A stretch of DNA of 64,000 nt from Trichuris trichiura. Taxonomy: Eukaryota > Nematoda > Enoplea > Trichinellida > Trichuridae. The stretch is from NCBI GenBank assembly GCA_037903355.1, contig JBAJFE010000005.1, positions 4,030,001 through 4,094,000 of the forward strand. The letters are read 5' to 3'. Made by a program: the position numbers and the translations under genes. This document shows positions 13,201-24,899 of this stretch, piece after piece (position 1 is the stretch's first letter; every line of letters starts with the position of its first letter). The notes under the pieces were generated by a model. That model was not told the DNA's origin. It was given only the letters and a program-made list of their open reading frames with translations, and ran no database searches.

Positions 13201-16200
13201 GCTTTGTCGAAACCGCCTTTGCACAAAAAATTCATCAAACCGACTAGCAGAGTGTTTGCAGCGTCGAAAAAGACGCGTTCGAGTACATCTTTGAAAAAGT
13301 CCAACAAAGTGGTATTTCCATATTTGGAAGCCAGCAATATCACCTCGCTCATGCCTATTTGAGTATGCAGGGCGGTCAGCGGCCTAAAGGTGGCCAACGT
13401 TTCGGCTATTCTTGCCACAACATCCGCATTTTTTGCTTTGCCTAAGCAGCACCATACTTCCAAAGCTTGCTCGAAGGAAAGCAAATACCCGCCGGGCGTC
13501 TGTCTCTTTCGGCAGCTTCTGAGAAGTGCCAAAGCAACGCTAAGGAGATTGGCATTGATCACCGCCTTCAGCAGGGAATGGAATGGGAGGTGAGCTTCCA
13601 ACAGCTCGCTGAAAACTACATGCAACAAATCTAGCCAACCATTTCTGCCCAGTACGTCGTACAACCCTACGGATACGAATTCCGGAGGTTCATCTCCCAT
13701 ATAGTCCAACATATACTCGTTTGTCCGCTTCAAATCCATGTAACACTTCCAAGCTTCGCCTCTCTCCACAGCGTCAATGCGGACGTCACTGCCGGCTTCA
13801 AGCATTGTCAAAGCGCAAGCTTTCTGTTGAAAAAGACAAGCCAAAGCCAAGGGACTATTTCCCTTAGCGTCAGTTGCATTCAGAAAAGTTTTATCGCCTT
13901 TTCGAAGCAGCTGGAATGTGCACAGGTTGGCGCCGGCAATGCACGTACAATGCAGTATGGACATGCCGTCTTTATCTCGAAGAGTTAACAAGCGTTCGGC
14001 AGGCATGCAATGCAAAAATGTGGAGAACACTACCACGGGATCGGTTGGACCACGATGGATGTCAGCCCTGCTGGCGTAGCAATTCTTGACGAATAAATAG
14101 TACGCAGGTGGTCTACCGAACTCGTCTGATACAAAAGGATCGGCACCACGAGACAGCAACGTTTCTATCACTTCGCTGCACGCATCCGGATTTCTACCGT
14201 CGTAAGCCAAACAGGCCATATGCAAAGCAGTGACGCCCGTACGACTTTGGTGATTGACGTCAGCACCGGCGTTCAACAAAATTTCAATCACTTCGGCTGA
14301 TCGTACGGAGGGGCTCTGCTTGGCCACGTAATGCAGCAGACCGTAACCGTCGGCATCCTCTTCGTTCACCGAAGCTCCGGAAGATAGAAGCGTTTTAAGC
14401 ATGTCCACTTTCAGCATGCAGCAAGCGACCAACGCGGCGTTGATGATACCGTAATCTTTTTGGTCAAAAAAGGCTGAAGCCGACGGGACCGCCAACTTTT
14501 TGGAATCGTTTAAGCCATCCGCCGGTTTGACGCTAACAGTACTGACCGACATGCCGGCGTTGATAATTATCGATGCGTACTTATCCTTACCTTTGCAAAT
14601 AGCGTTGACCAACGGTGTTCGACGTCGCCAGTCCAAGTGTTCAACAACGGTGGGCCCTTTTGGGTGGCATTTGTAGAATGCGGTCAATTCGGCGAACAGC
14701 TTCTCCAAATGGTCCCTCCACTGGTCAAGCGTACTGCTAATTAGCATATGCAAAATAGTTCTCCGCCTTGGCACTTTGCCGCCGGCCGAGGGACCCAAGT
14801 CTAAGGCGAATAGACATTCGGGAAAGCACGAACGCATCTGATCGAACAGGTCGAACAAATTTTGCATCTCCGTCTGCTGCTTTTCCTTGTAGTCGCTTTC
14901 GTGTTCCCTTGACGAACAACGAAAATTACATATACGGTCGCAGCAGGCGATCAATGGAGTGTGCCCATCGCTATTTGTTTGACTCATTAGAATTCTCATC
15001 GAACTTTCGTGCTTAGCTTGCAACAATCTGAATAGCGCCCCTGAGCCGTTAACGTGACCGCAATATTTCACCAAGTCATGAAGGACATTGTCCTTAAGGT
15101 CTGAAGAAGCACCCAACGCTTCCACTGTGCAAGGCAAGCTGCCGGTTTTAAGTAACACTTCGCATAGGGAGACGTTGCCGTGACGAAAAGCGACGTTAAT
15201 AGGCAACAAGCCTTCCTTGTTGACGGCAAAGACGTTAGTTCTAGCTTTAATTAGCATATCGGCAGCGCTCAGCATTGCCGGGATACTGCGCACCTCAGAC
15301 GAAGCAAGATGATGAAACGCATTGTTTCCATATTGGTCTGGCAAGTTCGGATTGGCGCCTTGATCGTCCAAGAAGCATTTCAAATAAGTCAAGTCGGACT
15401 GGTCAACGCCTTCGGAAAGCATAACGGCCATCAGGGTCATACCATTTTCGGCGGTACAGTTGACGCCAATGTCGTCGTTGCTTAGTTGGGTAAAAAAGTT
15501 GACCAATCCTCTTTGGCCGTTCAAAAAGGCAACCATCATCGGCGTCAACTGCCAATCGTTTGTAGCGTTCATTGGAATGTTGGCTTGTTGAAGCAACGTC
15601 AAACAATGATACCAACCGTAGGCAGCCGCGTAATGAACAGCCGTATTTCCGGACGAATCGGCTAAACTGCCATCCGCGCCGCATCGAAGCAAAAGGGACA
15701 TTACATGAGCTGTACCGTTGAGAGCCGAATGTACAATGGCGCTACGCTTTAGGTGATCCCTTTTATTGACATCGGCGCCACGTTGAATCAAATACTCTGC
15801 AATCTTGAAAGAATGAAATTAAAAGAACCAATTACGTAACGAGTATGAAAGCTCACGTCTAAGTAACCCTTTTGGGCGGCAACCATAAGCGGCGTTACTT
15901 TCAGTCCGCCCACCGTCGAGGCAATTACGTCAACAGGGCACGAGAAGGAGCAAAGAACTTTGACCACGTCCAAATGCCCGTTGGAAACTGCTTCGTGCAA
16001 GGCGGTAAAGCCTTTGCGATTTTTTCTCGTCAAAATGTCCAAACTTGGAGAGCAGCTCGATTTTGTCAAATGGTCAAGCAAGTATTGAACATTCTCTGCT
16101 CTTCCAACAATGCAGCCGTGATGCAACGGCGTATCTCCGCAAGTGTTCGGACGAGAAATTAGAGCGCCATGCGACAAGAGCACTTCTAATGGACCGCTCG

Positions 16201-19200
16201 TTTTACAAGCCATTGCGTAGTGCATAGGCCTATTGGAGAAAGTGTTCTAACGCTCATCGCCAATTGGAAAAACCGTAAAAGGAACTAAATTTTTTTGGAA
16301 ACTGTTTGTCTCTCTCTCTCCTACCTCCAAGTCGGTCTGCCTACGAGTGTTCACCCGCTTATTCCATTTGCACTGTATAACCAATAAAGTTACTTTGCTT
16401 ATGTTTGACTGCAAAGCTGCAACTTTCCAACAGAAAAAAATTTGAATTACAATCAATCAATGATTCCTAATCATCTGTTAAATATCGTACGCGCCACAAG
16501 AGCAACATATCATTGGTCTCTCTAATCCTACTTATCATTCGCGCATTGTTAAATATTATAGACTGCCTTATAATCGGCAGACAGTAATTAATACATGACG
16601 ATAAGGTAAACAGCTTAAAACCGGCAAAATGAGTACACCGTTGCTTTTGGGTATGTTCGTCACCTGACGCAACTTTTTATAAATGATGCGCAGGTGTTAA
16701 TGACAAACTTTTGTTTAACACAGCAAATAATTGGCATAAAACCCATCGCAAAGTAAACAGTTTGGACCAGTTGCTTCCAATAGAAAAGCTTTTGAGACTA
16801 AACAATAAATAAACCAGAAAAATGACTCTACTTGCTATCCGTAACGTAGCCGTTATCTTCATTGCGAAATCATTTGATCCCATAGACCGTAGAACCTCGG
16901 CTATCCGAGCGACAGTTGAAAAGGGCTACATGGAATAACGAAAAGCTCAGATAATCAAGATTTTCTTTATCTATCACTTTGCCTGTCTCCGAACATTTTA
17001 CGCTTTATTCCCGGAAGTCAACGTCTTATAGACAGCAGCTCAGTCACGTTTAGGCAATAAGAATAAAAGAAAAACTAACCCTTTTTTTTAAAAACTTCTT
17101 GACAAGTTTTGTCAAAAGATACTTCCGCATTCTTCTTGTCGCCTGAGCCATCTCGGTGCGCCATGCAAATCTCGAAAAGTCTAATCATTTCAAACAGCAA
17201 TAGTAGCTTTGAAACGCTTCACTATTTTAAGAAGCATATTTCCCACCTAAAGCTTGGAATTCGAAAACTATCTGCGTCGCCACCCTACTGTTTTCTTTTT
17301 GTGATGCTCATGTTCCATAGGCAAACGCCCCCATCACGCAGCCTAATACTAAACGCGCGCTTAAGCTTGGGTTTAGATGAAGGCATGCTATTTTTTCCGC
17401 CATCTAACCCTTGCATAAACGTAAGCCTAAGCCTAAGCCCTATCCTTCGGCTTAGGCTTAGGTAAGGTAAGCGTTGTGTACTGAGTATGATTGTTTTAGA
17501 CACTGCTTACGCTACATCCCTTCAAATCATCTTAGGGTCGAATAATCTAGCGACACGTATGTTTCTTCGGAAGTGTTTCCACGAATAAATGTTCTAATGC
17601 AATGAAAGGTCCGCATGCGCCTCACAAACCTGACAGTAAGGGAAGAACAAAAGCGGCGACAAAAAAACGAGCAAGAAATCGTGTCCTACGTTCGCCTACG
17701 CCTAAGTCGAAATGCAAAGGTTATGTTAGGAATCGGTTAGCAAGTCGATATACAACCCTACAAGATTTCACCGAACAAGAGAAGCCGCAGCTGACAGAAA
17801 CAGAAGAAATTTACAATAGAGAACTTTAAAACCCTCGGTTTAAACGTTATAAAACGATGTAAGATAAATCTCCCCCCATAAATTACACACATCTTGACCG
17901 CTGACGACAGGTCGCGACAGAACCGAAAGCTCCGGAAGACAGTTATCGTTTATTATTCGTATCAACGGGACAGTAGATCCGTAATAAAGACAGTTAAACA
18001 AGGTTATATTAAGCTCGTAAATGGCGCAGGAAAGTAATCGTAGGGGTTATCGAACATGAGCATCGCAAAAAGTATACTAGAGTAGCAGGGATAGATGATG
18101 ATTAAAACTTCGTAGCCTTTCCACCGGCAGGCTTTTCAGTCGCTTTTCTTTCGCTGGCACTAACATTTGGCCGTTCACTTGGCTTCTGCTTTGGTGATGC
18201 ACCACCGGTTTCTTCATTAACTTGTTTACGCAGACTTTTCACTTCTTCTGGCTTGCCTTTTTCTCCAGCCAAACGATTTTCCGATTTACTCTCGCTGGAA
18301 GGCCCATCATTGCTTCGTACTTTTAAAATATCTTATGTCTTGAAGCTACGGATGTAGTGCCTAACCCGTAACTGCGACGGACTGTCCGCAAACCTCACTC
18401 GCTTGCAGGTTGTTCACTACCATGGCGAGCGATCTTCGGCGTCTAACGCGCGTAAGCACAGTTAGTCCGCGGCAGAACGAAAACTAGTTGCTGATATATG
18501 TGCAAGCAGCAGCAATCGACTGGCAGGTTCAGGTTTAAGCTAAGGTTTGCCAAGATATAACAGTTTGGCTGGAGAAAAAAGCAAACCAGAAGAAGTGAAA
18601 ATTTTACGTAAACAGTAGATGAAAAAACTGGCGGCGCATTACTAAAGCGGAGGCCGAGCGAACGTGCACATGTTGGTGCCAACAAGAGAAAAGTGAATGA
18701 AAAGCTTCCCGGTGGAAAGGTTACGAAGAAAGCAAAAGAAGTGAAGAAGCCGTAAACATCAAGAAAGTATTCTCTTCGAGGACTAAAACTTTTAGATTTT
18801 ATTTGAAGAACGGAAGATCAAGTTCATTCCAAATTGAATCTTAAAAGCAACGGATTTCACGACTACTTAGGGATAGTCAAGTGCTAATGGTGCACGTGAA
18901 GCGCTGTAGTGGCCGCCTACGAAATTTTCCTTCATCATTGGAATGAGCTGTCTGCTTAGTAATTTTTAAACCTACATAAACAACACTAGTTAAAAGCTTG
19001 TGGTTTTTTCCATTTGACGCACGATGGGTACTGTACATGGAACTGAATTCAAGCTTCAATACCTCAAAAAATCGTAATCAAGCTGAACTAAAGTCACTGT
19101 TAAGATTTGGCTTCAACGTGGGCTATCTCCGGCTATTGGGACCAACTGGACTTCATTTTGGGCTTAAGCTTAGACTGCGGCCATTTACTTGGTCAGCAGA

Positions 19201-21215
19201 ACTTGATTTCAGTTCTCCTACAGTAATTTCTGAGCGTCAAATGGAAGTAACCGGAAATTTGTGTTTTAGGAAAAGAATACAAGTTTTCTCAGGAAGTGGA
19301 CAGCTCCATTATTTCAATGCCATTAAGCAGTCGCCATTTGGCGCTAAATTTATTTTTTTTGAAACTTATCAACATAACGCATTATTTGCATGCAGAACGA
19401 GTGAAAAAAAACTTGAAATTCAAGTACAGTCTCGGATGAAAACGAAAAACTGCTACACGTCACTTCAGCTAACATATTTGAATTTCTACTGTCGCATTTT
19501 AAGCGTACGATTAAACCTAACTTTATTGGCAAAACGCTTGGGACGGAAAGCCTCGTAAAATGACATCATCACATTTTCTGTCACTTCAAAGCATTGATGC
19601 ACTGGATTTTCAAAATAATGGTAAGCTTTCGCAAGGGGTCAATATTTTACATAAAGCTTGTAGAACGTAAACCTCAGTATTATGCGTACTCATAGAAAAA
19701 TTCGAAAAGCGCAAATTTTGCATAACCATTGCAATTTCGAAAACAGCGCTATAGGCTCTTCGTGAATTAGCAACAACGCAACACATTTCTTTGCAGCTTC
19801 ACAGTGCCCTATGGACCATCTTTCAAATCTGAGGCTTGTTTACCTTCAAGGCAACTTTCCATTTGTTAAATTTACAGTTTAAGCTCTGTAGCAGCATCGT
19901 GAGCTAGCGAGCTCAATGAAGCAATGACAGGTTAACATAAATAAAGCAAAACAAAAACTCAACCTGAGAATAGCACGTTCTACAAGATATAATGGAGTAC
20001 ACAAAGCCATAGATCACTTCCCGGACCACGTATGACAAATTTTAGTAAAGTATCCCAACTGCATTTAATCTTCCCAATTTCAGGGAAAGAAACTACCCGC
20101 GCCCACCTCTTTGAATTAGAGTTTTAAAACTTTTAAATTTTAATAAAAAACACTTACCCGAACTTTTGTTCGTCGACATGATTCCATTCGGGCTCGCTTG
20201 CAATTAGCTCTTCAAGTATATGCGTGTTCGGATTTATGCATGCGCATAGAAGAGGCGTAATTCGAGAAGCGAACGTTGCCTTCTTCAATATTGACACTCT
20301 TCTAAAAGCTGTCAATTTTTCCTTCTCATTTCGAAGAACTTCCAAATGGAGCAAATTGAACTGCCGTTGATCCTGCGAAGCCGCTATTATATCAGCTGCC
20401 AGAATTCGATGACCAAATCGTACGGCCGAGGCAACGTTTCGGGTAAGTTCAAATCTGCTGAACATCTCGGCAGCCAACAGCTCTTGTAAAAAGCTAAAAC
20501 TCGCATCATAGCTGAGCAGCAGTTTCAGTCGAGACGACCAATCTCCCATAGCAGCCTCTGCTTTAAGAAAAGCGTTTAAACCTTCGCGCCCTTTTCGGGA
20601 TACGCCAATGGGTCTTAATGAGTGGCCAAAATTCTTATCAAAATAAGAGCCCGTAAAGAGTCGACGCAGCAAGCACTTCGGTTGCACAATCCTTTGCTTT
20701 TCCTGTCTTTCCGGTTTTTCCATGTGAGAAATGATTAGTCTCACTAAAGGTAGATCTTCGCGCATTAACGCGTACTGCAACGTGTCCATTGGACGATCAA
20801 CGGACTGGACAACATTGACGCACGAAACATGCTCGTAATCTTCCAGCAAAGTTTTCAGTCGCCTTTTATCGTTCCTCAACACGGCGCGTATGGTCAATTT
20901 ACTTTGCATATTTGGCGATACGAAGGGAACGTCCAGCGGCATTTCGAACAATGGATCCCGCTTGTACACTGTTACGTCGGCATTTAAAGCTCTTCGCTTA
21001 ACTTGGACCTGAATGACGTCATCTTGAGCCGAAAGTGGGCGTTTGGAGCTGCATCGTTCCTTTTTGTTCACAGTTGCTTCTTCTTTTCTGACCTCTTTTT
21101 TTGAATTAACACCAACCGAGTTCGTTACATGAAACCAATCGGGCTGCTTGCGTACTCGAGCGCTTCGACGTCGACCGGATGTGCTAATATATTTTCTTTT
21201 CTTATTTACGACCAT
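10279..21215 (-). CDS. pme-5: PME-5/tankyrase-like poly(ADP-ribose) polymerase (ankyrin, WGR, PARP)
   Basis: Six exons on the minus strand: 21215-20158, 16229-15857, 15803-11445, 11385-11305, 10634-10490 and 10427-10279, all phases consistent, 2054 residues. The N-terminus is basic (KKRKYISTSGRRRSARVRK, likely nuclear). Ankyrin repeats run from about residue 350 to 1450, with repeated GADVNxxD and GxTALHxA cores. A WGR domain (YTNWGRHGFEGR) lies near 1600-1680, a PARP regulatory helical domain near 1690-1830, and the catalytic domain at the C-terminus. The H-Y-E triad is present: LLWHGTRSTN, GEGIYTSNVFSKS and HDEFVVYNEKR, so polymerase activity is expected. Domain order and length match C. 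elegans PME-5; vertebrate tankyrases carry SAM rather than WGR. Expected role: DNA-damage or stress PARylation. Exon 3 alone is 4359 bp. Confidence 0.93.
17408..17463. repeat. inverted TTAGGC-like hairpin
   Basis: GTAAGCCTAAGCCTAAG faces CGGCTTAGGCTTAGG across a spacer of about a dozen bases. Reading outward, both arms contain TTAGGC units, the nematode telomeric hexamer. The same words occur in a dispersed element family elsewhere in this window, so the resemblance may be incidental. Confidence 0.6.
18110..18315 (-). pseudogene. lysine-rich coding fragment, copy A
   Basis: Minus-strand frame reading SESKSENRLAGEKGKPEEVK, then LRKQVNEETGGASPKQKP, ERPNVSASERKATEKPAGG, with a stop just after KATKF. 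It is clearly related to the inverted copy at 18567-18752 (roughly three quarters identical by eye). Copy A keeps its frame open to its stop. The family is unknown; the composition is like a disordered nuclear or histone-H1-like tail. It could be a real terminal exon, an alternative 3' exon of the surrounding PARP transcript (same strand), or a relic. Confidence 0.5.
18567..18752 (+). pseudogene. lysine-rich coding fragment, copy B (inverted, disrupted)
   Basis: Plus-strand counterpart of copy A. It reads SLAGEKSKPEEVKILRKQ, then an in-frame TAG. The homology resumes one frame over as DEKTGGALLKRRPSERAH, RKVNEKLPGGKVTKK and EVKKP before a stop. The frameshift and stop relative to copy A point to a decayed duplicate. 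Confidence 0.5.
18998..19558 (+). CDS. uncharacterised 186-codon open frame inside the PARP intron
   Basis: Long open frame on the strand opposite PARP; the first ATG is near 19037. The translation alternates hydrophobic and polar residues (GLHFGLKLRLRPFTWSAEL, QVFSGSGQLHYF), a pattern compatible with beta-strands. I recognise no family, signal peptide or splice context. It may be chance. Confidence 0.25.
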   Translation: MWFFPFDARWVLYMELNSSFNTSKNRNQAELKSLLRFGFNVGYLRLLGPTGLHFGLKLRLRPFTWSAELDFSSPTVISERQMEVTGNLCFRKRIQVFSGSGQLHYFNAIKQSPFGAKFIFFETYQHNALFACRTSEKKLEIQVQSRMKTKNCYTSLQLTYLNFYCRILSVRLNLTLLAKRLGRKAS

Positions 21216-22234
21216 TTTAAAATAAGCTGAAAAATATTCACCAACTTAACCAGCAAAACCCATCGCCGTCATAACCAAAGTTCAAGTTTACACTTTGCCG
21301 AGACTAGAAAAGAGTGGTAAAACAACTGATAGTGTAGGCGAAAATATAGAGAAAAAGGAACAAACCAAAGCTCACAATTAGCTTTGATTAATTTTTTGTA
21401 AAGTTTAAAAATAAAACCAAAAGCTTTTTTAAAAATCGAGATAGGTTTACTGGACTTCACGAAGCATTACCGAAGAATAAGAACAGCAAGTACGCCTCAG
21501 TTTTCCTATAAACCTTGAATATCACTTGGAAACTGTAGTCATTAAAACAACAGAATTTAGGCTATGTGAAAATGCCAAGCAAAACTGGACGACGCAGGAA
21601 GCATTATCGTGATAAAGCGTAACTTGACAACTGCTTCTCGCAAGGAAAAATACTTTTAGGAATGTCCGGACGTCGAATCGTTTCGATAGAAAAGTGAGAA
21701 AAGCGCTGATGACGTCCTAAAGCGAACAGGTTCTCCATCGAAATTGGAAATAGAGGGCGTATAACAAGTTCGACGAAGAAGAACTAGACTGATAACAACG
21801 TGAACTATTTTAAGACGTTTTTGTGAATACGATTGGTGGTTAATAAGTAACGATGCGGAAAAAACAAGCGTTGTACAAATTTTTATAAAGGAATAGTTAA
21901 TATACGTTCATTTTGAAAAACTACAAAACGATAGCATTCACAACCCATTTGTCATCAAGTATACAACTGCTTGTAGCAAACAGTTTGTTTTTCAGCTTGC
22001 GATTTCTAAGATTTATCACTTCCTTAAGAAGGGAGATTAAATTGTTCTGCAAAACTAAAGTGTTTATCACTGTTGCTTACAATGTTTATGCTTCGTTAGT
22101 TCATCAATTTTTCCCTTTTGAAACGGCAACAGTTTGTACACTTTCATTCGCTAAACGAAGCTGAATAAGTTTTAAAAGAACTTCCAAAAATACAGAACAG
22201 TCTAAGCAAATCTTACTTTGCACTCTCAAAATAG

Positions 22235-22475
22235 CTGCAATAACTTACAGACAACGTTAGGCGAATCTAACGAAACCTGAGTATTCGTAAAACTGATAAC
22301 GAATGTCATGGGCAGCAAGCAAAGTAACCAACCTGCAACTCCTTTTTCTGTTTTATAAGTTAGGGGCAACTACGGTTACTGATGCGAAAAAACGACTATA
22401 AAAAATTATGTGATTTGCAGGTTCCAGTCGGCAGTGGCCTGCGTAAGGAAAATGGGCCCACATTTTTAGAAAAGC
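22235..22475 (+). repeat. diverged direct repeat, copy 1
   Basis: Shares many blocks in order with 22925-23175, including CAATAACTTA, an A-rich CTATAAAAAAT block, a GCAGGTT...AGTCGGCAGTG block and AAATGGGCCCACATTT. No coding sense found. Confidence 0.6.
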
Positions 22476-22924
22476 CTCGCTACAGCTCACTTTGCAGCAG
22501 CTAAAATGTATTAGAAGGTTTTCTTGCGTTACCAAGAAATTTCGCACTGCACTGAAGGAAGCGCGGATATAATTTGCCCGACTAAAATCAACATAGATAT
22601 TGAAGGGACATGTACTGGACAATCATCACCATATACAGAGCTGCTCGTACTGACTCGTCTACTGCATATTCATAACACTAATAATTTACACATTCCCGGG
22701 AAAACAGACGGAAATATTCGGCCTAGGATTGATTAAGCTCACCTTACTTTGTTCTCACGCGTCATCATCGTTTTTGCTTTGCTACTTTTTCTTCTTCAAA
22801 ACACAACAGCTCGTATATTTTCATTTGAAGCCAAACTGACCAACAGAAAACATGCTCAAACATTACACTTCATCTGAAGCAGATATTGATTTGAATAAAC
22901 TATGTCATTGACACGCAAAGTAGG

Positions 22925-23175
22925 GGCTACAATAACTTATGGACTTTGAGCAAATCTAGCGCACGAGCCCTCTTCAAAGGATTTAAGTGCTCAGAAACTA
23001 GATTGTAAACATCGTGTATAACAAGAAAGGTAACTGACCTACAACTTTTCTTTCCGTTTGATAAGTTTTAAGCAACTGCGGACACTGACGCGAAAAATAA
23101 TGCTATAAAAAATAGGGTTCGCAGGTTTTAGCCGACAGTGAAATGCGTAAACAAAATGGGCCCACATTTAGACAG
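22925..23175 (+). repeat. diverged direct repeat, copy 2
   Basis: Second copy, about 690 bp downstream of the first, same orientation, ending in the same AAATGGGCCCACATTT block. Probably two copies of an old dispersed element. Confidence 0.6.
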
Positions 23176-24899
23176 TGCCAACTTGTTACTTCCTTTGCAG
23201 CGGTTAGAAGCCATCACAATTCTTTAGTAGTCTTTGATAGGCACTTTTCTTCACTCGAATAGTCTAAAACGAGATGACGTTTTACAGTAGCGCGGGCTTT
23301 AATGAAGCCTAATCAAAAGAAATTTTATCAAAAGGCTTTGTATACAAGTATTTCAATGGTTAAATTGTTTTTTCGTTGGCCAGCTAGTGTAGCTAAATGG
23401 TTGCGGTCCACTGTATGATTTGGCTAGAAAAGTTGGCTTAAAAGCGCAAGTTTCGCGTTGTAAGCACACGCAGCAAACGACGACATAGAGAAACGCGCAA
23501 AACAAGGCAGCAACATTATAGAAAATATTATTCACGCAAGCAATCTCATTCTCAGCGGATACAGATACACTTTAGTGCACCAGAAGATTTACATATTCAA
23601 CCATTCATCGTCGTCACAGTATCAACTGTGGTGAAAATAAATTCCATTCATAAAACGTTACCATTAACGCCTTTTCCTTGCGTTTCTTTCGCACTCCTAT
23701 ATCTGCAAATGCAGCCTCAATGTTGCACTCCTTTGAAGCTAAACTTCATGCAAAAATCTTATACTATGTAACTGTGCCCGCTGAGACCGTTAGGTCAAGT
23801 TCAAAAAATAATTCAGCTCCTAGCTTAGAGTTGAATCCCCCTAAAATTACAAAGTCAGACAAATCGATACTTAGCACGCAACTATGTGTTCCTGTAAAAC
23901 ATCAAGCGCTGAATGACTTCTGATCGACGGATGAATTCAAATGCTACTGTAGTACTGAAGTACCACGATTTAAAAAAAAAGATTCTCTTTCTAAGCACAA
24001 GGAAACAAGTAGTGTTATTCACGTATTAAAACGAAACAGCGTCCGCTCTACTGCGACGAAATACGGAATGGCTTTTAACAGGTAAATGCGCTTCTCTATA
24101 CAATGATGTTCTGTCGTATTTGACTTGTTTATTTGCTAGAAAATTTTCAATGGCTCCAGAATACTATTGTTTCAGTTTTCAGCGTTTTTATAACTCGATT
24201 ACGGCAGAAAAGTGCTCGAATCTGCACTGCAGCGACACATCGCGAACGAACATACGTAAACAAGAATCGCCTTATCATGCTTTGTTGCCGCCATTACAGA
24301 TCTTAACGCTAAGCGTGGTAGTTTCAAAAAGAAAAAAGACGTTTTTTAAAAAGCATTGCTGACATATGAAAATAAGGCGCGTTTAGTCCGCGAGAGCTGT
24401 TATTTACAGCCAGTATGAAAGCCCAGGCAAAATGACATTTTTTTAAAAATAGAATGATCCAACTTAAATCAAGCTTGGCACGAAAAAACAGCTGCAAACT
24501 TTGCAGCCCACTCGACAGTACCTGCGCATCTCTTGACTGTAATATGATTTTAGTCTTCCCGCAATTTTTTTTATAAATTAGCCCACCTCGAATGAAGAGT
24601 GCATTTTTGCATTCGGTCTTTTACTTACGCAGAGTAAACGCTGCAACGTAAAGCTGGGATGCGATCAATTTGAAAAAAAATGCCGCCGAAATGTTTAATT
24701 TTAAAGGCAGAGAAATTTTGCCCGTTAGCCAAACGCCGCTTGCACAGGATGCCAACACGGCTTAACAGGTAAAATTACTGCGCTTTAATAACGCGTTCGT
24801 TTTTTCAAAAAAAAAGTCAGAAAGAAACCAGTTTATTAGAGCTACCGCAAGCGGTCACTTTGCCCCGTCGGAGAACCGTATTTGCACACGAGTAGCATG

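Larger units (their letters stand above)
16230..20157 (-). other. 3.9 kb intron of the PARP gene, with repeats
   Basis: The boundaries are a GTAAGTG donor next to 20158 and a CCAATAG acceptor next to 16229, which keep the phase. Inside are a TTAGGC-like hairpin (about 17408-17463), an inverted pair of lysine-rich coding segments (18110-18315 and 18567-18752) and a plus-strand open frame (18998-19558). The rest is AT-rich with no recognised gene. Confidence 0.7.
21216..24899. other. gene-poor region between PARP and DNase II-like genes
   Basis: AT-rich with no supportable gene. It contains a diverged direct repeat (22235-22475 and 22925-23175) and short chance frames. A TTTATT at 24832-24837 is the likely polyadenylation signal of the DNase II-like gene. 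Confidence 0.5.

Noticed and set aside
15872..16162. Plus-strand open frames over the PARP ankyrin exons
   Set aside because: Shadows of the minus-strand coding sequence with no independent family signal.
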